Assembly (NCBI GenBank): GCA_031265345.1 | Contig: JAISCU010000442.1 | Location: 1 to 8,860 of the forward strand | DNA length: 8,860 nt | DNA from: Bifidobacteriaceae bacterium | GTDB lineage: Bacteria; Actinomycetota; Actinomycetes; Actinomycetales; WQXJ01 | Direction: 5' to 3' | Part shown: one piece after another, positions 5,834 to 8,860 of the stretch | Layout of the letters: the number at the start of each line of letters is the position of its first letter | Numbering within the stretch: the first letter of the stretch is position 1 | Position numbers and translations under genes: made by a program | Notes under the pieces: generated by a model | What the model was told of the DNA's origin: nothing | What the model saw: the letters and a program-made list of their open reading frames with translations, nothing else | Databases searched by the model: none

Positions 5834-8733
5834 TCAGCAGACCGAGCTCTGGCGGCGGCGCCTGGCTGCGAGCAGAAGTAGTCCACCGATCAGGACGAGC
5901 CCTGCGGCTATGGCTGACAGCGGGGACGCCGACTCAGAACCGGTCAGAGGCAATTCGTAGCCGTTTCCACTCGCCGTCTTCGTGCCGCCCACGCCAGCCG
6001 CCGCGTCCGGCGAACCGCCGCCGGCCGCCACGCCTGGTGAGACGCCGCTGCCCGGAGTCTGGCTGCCGTCGCTCGGAGCCGGGCTGGCACCGCCGCCTGG
6101 TTGACTCGAGCCAGGGCTCGGCGTGGAAGTCGAAGAGGGCGCGGAAGCGGTCGGCGTGGAACCGGTGCTCGGCGCGGAGCTCGGCTCCGGTTCGTTGGCG
6201 GCCACGATGGTCAGGGCGCCCGATTCGAGCTTCACTGTCTCATATCCTTCCCTCGTCGCGGTCACCCGGACCAGGATCAACTTGCCAGCATCATCCGCGC
6301 CCGGCGTGTAGGACCGGGCAGCCTCATCCGCGCCCGCCTTGACCTCCGTGCCATCCACCATCCAGGCATAGGTCACGGTCCCGCCCGGAGGCGTGGTCGT
6401 GACTTCAGCGACCGTCAATGCCTGCCCGACCTGAGCCGCGCCGCTGATCACGGGCGTACCGACCGTCTGAGTCGCCCCGAAGCTCCCCAGGTCCAGATCG
6501 ACTCGACGCTTGGGCGTGGCGCTGTCAGATGAATAGCCCAACTGCCCGCTCGCGTTATCGCCCCAGGAATACACCTGGCCACCATTTGTCACCGCCAGAG
6601 AATGGCTGGCACCCGCCGCCACCATTGCCACATCTGACAGGCCGGGAACCAGCACCGGAGTAGACCGGTTGGTAGTGGTTCCGTCGCCCAATTGGCCGGA
6701 ACCGTTGGCGCCCCAGGCGTACACCTGACCGGCGTTCGTGACCGCCAGCGAGTGACTGCCACCCGCCGAAACCATCGCCACGTCCGACAAGCCAGGCACC
6801 AGCAATGGCGAAGACCACCAGTCTTCCGAGGTGCCACCGCCCAACTGGCCATGAAGATTGGTGCCCCAGGCGTACACATATCCGGAACCCGTCACCGCCA
6901 ACGAGTGCCTGCCACCGCCAGCTGCGGACACCACGTCGGACAGCCCTTGCATCAGCACCGGCGAACGCTGTGAATGGCCGACACCACCCCCGAGCCGAAT
7001 ATCCCACTCGGCGTCCCAGACTGTGCCCCAGGAATACAGCTGGCCGTCGCCGGTCACCGCAAGCGAATGGCTTGGACCGGCTGCAACCATCGTCACCTGC
7101 GACAACTCAGGAACCAGGACGGGCGCGAACCATCGATCATCGCCCTCGGCATCCGGCGATCCAACGCCCCTGTTCGAGCCCAAGCGGTACACGCGCCCGG
7201 ACTCCGTCATCAACAGGGCATGATCGCTGCCAGCCGCGGCCATCGTCACGCCCGACAGGCCGGGAACCAGCACCGGCGACAATCCGCCCGATCCGTACAC
7301 AAGGCACCCCCGATCGCAGACGAATCCCCAGGCGTACACGCGGCCATCCTCCGTGACCGCCAACGAGTGGGAAGCGCCGGCAGCCGCGGTGGATACCCAC
7401 GCCAACTGATCGATGGTCCCATCGCTTAGTTGGCCATCATGATTGGAGCCCCAAGCCTGTATCTGCCCGGCATCCGTCACCACCAAAGAATGGCTGGTTC
7501 CCGCAGCCGCCATGGCCGCGTCCGAGAGGCTCGAGACCGCTGTCGGTTGGCCAATCCAGTCCCGAGTGTCGCCGCCCAACTGGCCGTGTCCGTTCCAACC
7601 CCAAGAATAGATTTCGCCCTCGGCCGTCAAAGCCAGTGAATGTCCGTGGACCAGCCCGTCAGTCTGCTCCACAAGCGGCTGGCCACCGATGGATGCAGTC
7701 ACCACATTCGAGAGCTCCAGCATCAGAACTGGAGATCGATCAGGCCCGCAACCCACTGCCTGACCCCACCTGTAGTCGGAATCCCCGATCCTCCATGAGT
7801 ACACCTGTCTGAAATCAGTGACCGCCACAGAACACCACAAATTGGTGGCGACCACTGCGACACCGGCCAACCCCGCAACGAGAACCGGCGATGGATTGGA
7901 GCCAGCCACTCGGATTCCGTAGCCGAAGGGGTCGTTGTACTTGAGGTCATAACCGCTGGCACCCATTCATACACCTGTCCGGACCTCGTGGCCGCCAACG
8001 AGCGCGCGGCGTAGGCTGAAACCGCCACCACCTCGGACAATCCCACGACCAACGCGGGCGACACCCGGTCATTTGTCGTGCCGTCGCCGATCTGGCCAAA
8101 ACTATTCTGGCCCCACCCGTATACCTGGCCAGAGGCGGTCATAGCCAATGAATGGCCGCTGCCGGTTGCCGCAGCCACGACATCCGACAACCCAGGCACC
8201 AGCGTCGGGGACAGTTTACGAACCGGGTGCGTCGAACCCCACTCATAGACTTGGCCGGAGCCAGTCACGGCCAACGAACGGTTCCCGCCCGCGACAACCG
8301 CCACCACGTCGGGCAAGCAAGGAACCTCGACCGGCGACAACCGCTCAAAGGCGGTCCCGTCGCCCAGCTGGCCCAAGGCATTGGAACCCCACGCCCAGAC
8401 CTCTCCGGTGCCGGTCACGGCCAGCGAGTGATCGTTACCTGCCGCGACCGCGACCACATCCGACAACCCGGCCACCAGCACCGGCTCGGTGCTGTCCTGG
8501 CCCGTCCCGTCGCCCAATTGGCCAGCGTTGTTGCGCCCCCACGCCCAAACGCGGCCTGAGCCGTCAGCCGCCAACGAATGGTTGCCGCCCGCCGCTGTCC
8601 GGCCAAGCGCCGAGGTCTGCCTCTCGACCGCGCCAGCCGTACCGGGAGGCTGCGCCACCATGGCGACAGCCATGACCAACACGCCACTCAACGCGGCAAC
8701 CAATACCTTCAACCAGGATTGACGTTTCAACAT
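5834..8733 (-). CDS. Secreted, LPXTG-anchored RCC1-repeat surface protein (one apparent 1-nt frameshift)
   Basis: Restoring one G at 7962-7964 gives a 966-aa protein. Residues 1-35 are a signal peptide (K3 R4 K9, hydrophobic 10-27, likely cleavage after Ala33-Gly34-Ala35). Residues ~48-738 hold 14 RCC1-type repeats of pattern GxxHSLAVTxxGxVYxWGxNxxGQLGDGT; several (5, 6, 9-11) are diverged. RCC1 propellers have seven blades, so 14 repeats suggest two. Residues ~756-845 form an Ig-like domain (TPVISGAAQVGQALTV, YAWMVDG, DDAGKLILVRVTA). A Ser/Pro/Gly/Thr linker (~846-927) would cross the wall. LPLTG (928-932), a hydrophobic helix (~939-957) and RRRR form the sorting signal. ATG 8733 is chosen for GGAG (8745-8742) eight bases upstream and the signal peptide right after it. 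Ligand binding or adhesion is inferred. As sequenced, the frame breaks after Trp257. Confidence 0.82.
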
Positions 8734-8841
8734 CAGGGGAACTCCATCCGTAAGCAGGGAAATTGCGCAGCCAACAGCCATGGAGGGACCACAAATCAGC
8801 ACCCGGTCCCGGAGGACATGACCGCAAGCTGAACTGCACGT

Positions 8842-8860
8842 GGGGGGGGGGGGGGGGGGG
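8842..8860. other. Terminal poly-G run, probable sequencing or assembly artefact
   Basis: Nineteen consecutive G residues end the window. Such a run at an extreme contig end is typical of no-signal base calls in two-colour sequencing or of GC tailing. The 108 bases between it and the RCC1 start (8734-8841) show the Shine-Dalgarno but no promoter I can support. Confidence 0.7.

Noticed and set aside
7723..7966. Two separate RCC1 genes overlapping on the - strand (starts at 7966 and 8733)
   Set aside because: ATG 7966 has no ribosome binding site or signal peptide and begins in mid-repeat. One missing G joins both frames exactly at a repeat motif.
6540..8600. Regularly spaced similar sequences (CACCGCCAACGA-like every ~150-170 nt on +) suggesting a CRISPR or tandem array
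   Set aside because: They encode the HSLAVT / VYAWG core of each RCC1 repeat on the - strand. Units are diverged and in frame, so they are protein repeats.
8734..8802. An earlier RCC1 start at 8802 (in-frame ATG)
   Set aside because: It would put 23 extra residues before a good signal peptide, while ATG 8733 has GGAG at 8-nt spacing.

Overview
The window is high-GC DNA with actinobacterial character (Actinomycetota). The signs are strong G/C preference at third codon positions, frequent GTG starts, a TANNNT -10 box placed for a leaderless mRNA, an LPXTG wall-anchored surface protein, and a DUF4921-type protein. It looks like a draft or metagenomic contig end: the first gene is cut at the left edge, and the last 19 bases are an uninterrupted G run that is probably artefactual.

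Left part (1-2692, + strand): a 5'-truncated UDP-glucose 6-dehydrogenase is followed 12 nt later by a DUF4921 protein. The DUF4921 protein has the layout of a GalT/HIT-superfamily nucleotidylyltransferase. Together they suggest a small sugar-nucleotide operon.

Middle part (2693-5800): two toxin-antitoxin (TA) type modules converge. On + (2992-4057) is a three-gene operon with GTGA stop/start overlaps: an RHH + DUF433-like antitoxin, a DUF5615 PIN-like toxin, and a BrnA-type RHH antitoxin without a BrnT partner. A perfect 7-3-7 palindrome overlaps its -10 box and abuts the first GTG. On - (5683-4216) is a type IV AbiE module. Its AbiEi antitoxin looks intact, with a 9-7-9 inverted repeat over its -10 box. 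Its AbiEii toxin appears to have lost an internal segment and changed frame. Three related ~53-bp palindromic elements (2922, 4135, 5770) lie in the intergenic gaps around these modules.

Right part (5834-8733, - strand): one long gene for a secreted protein with a signal peptide, 14 RCC1-type repeats (probably two seven-bladed propellers), an Ig-like domain, a Ser/Pro/Gly wall-spanning linker and an LPLTG sortase anchor. It is split by an apparent 1-nt loss in a short G run at 7962-7964.
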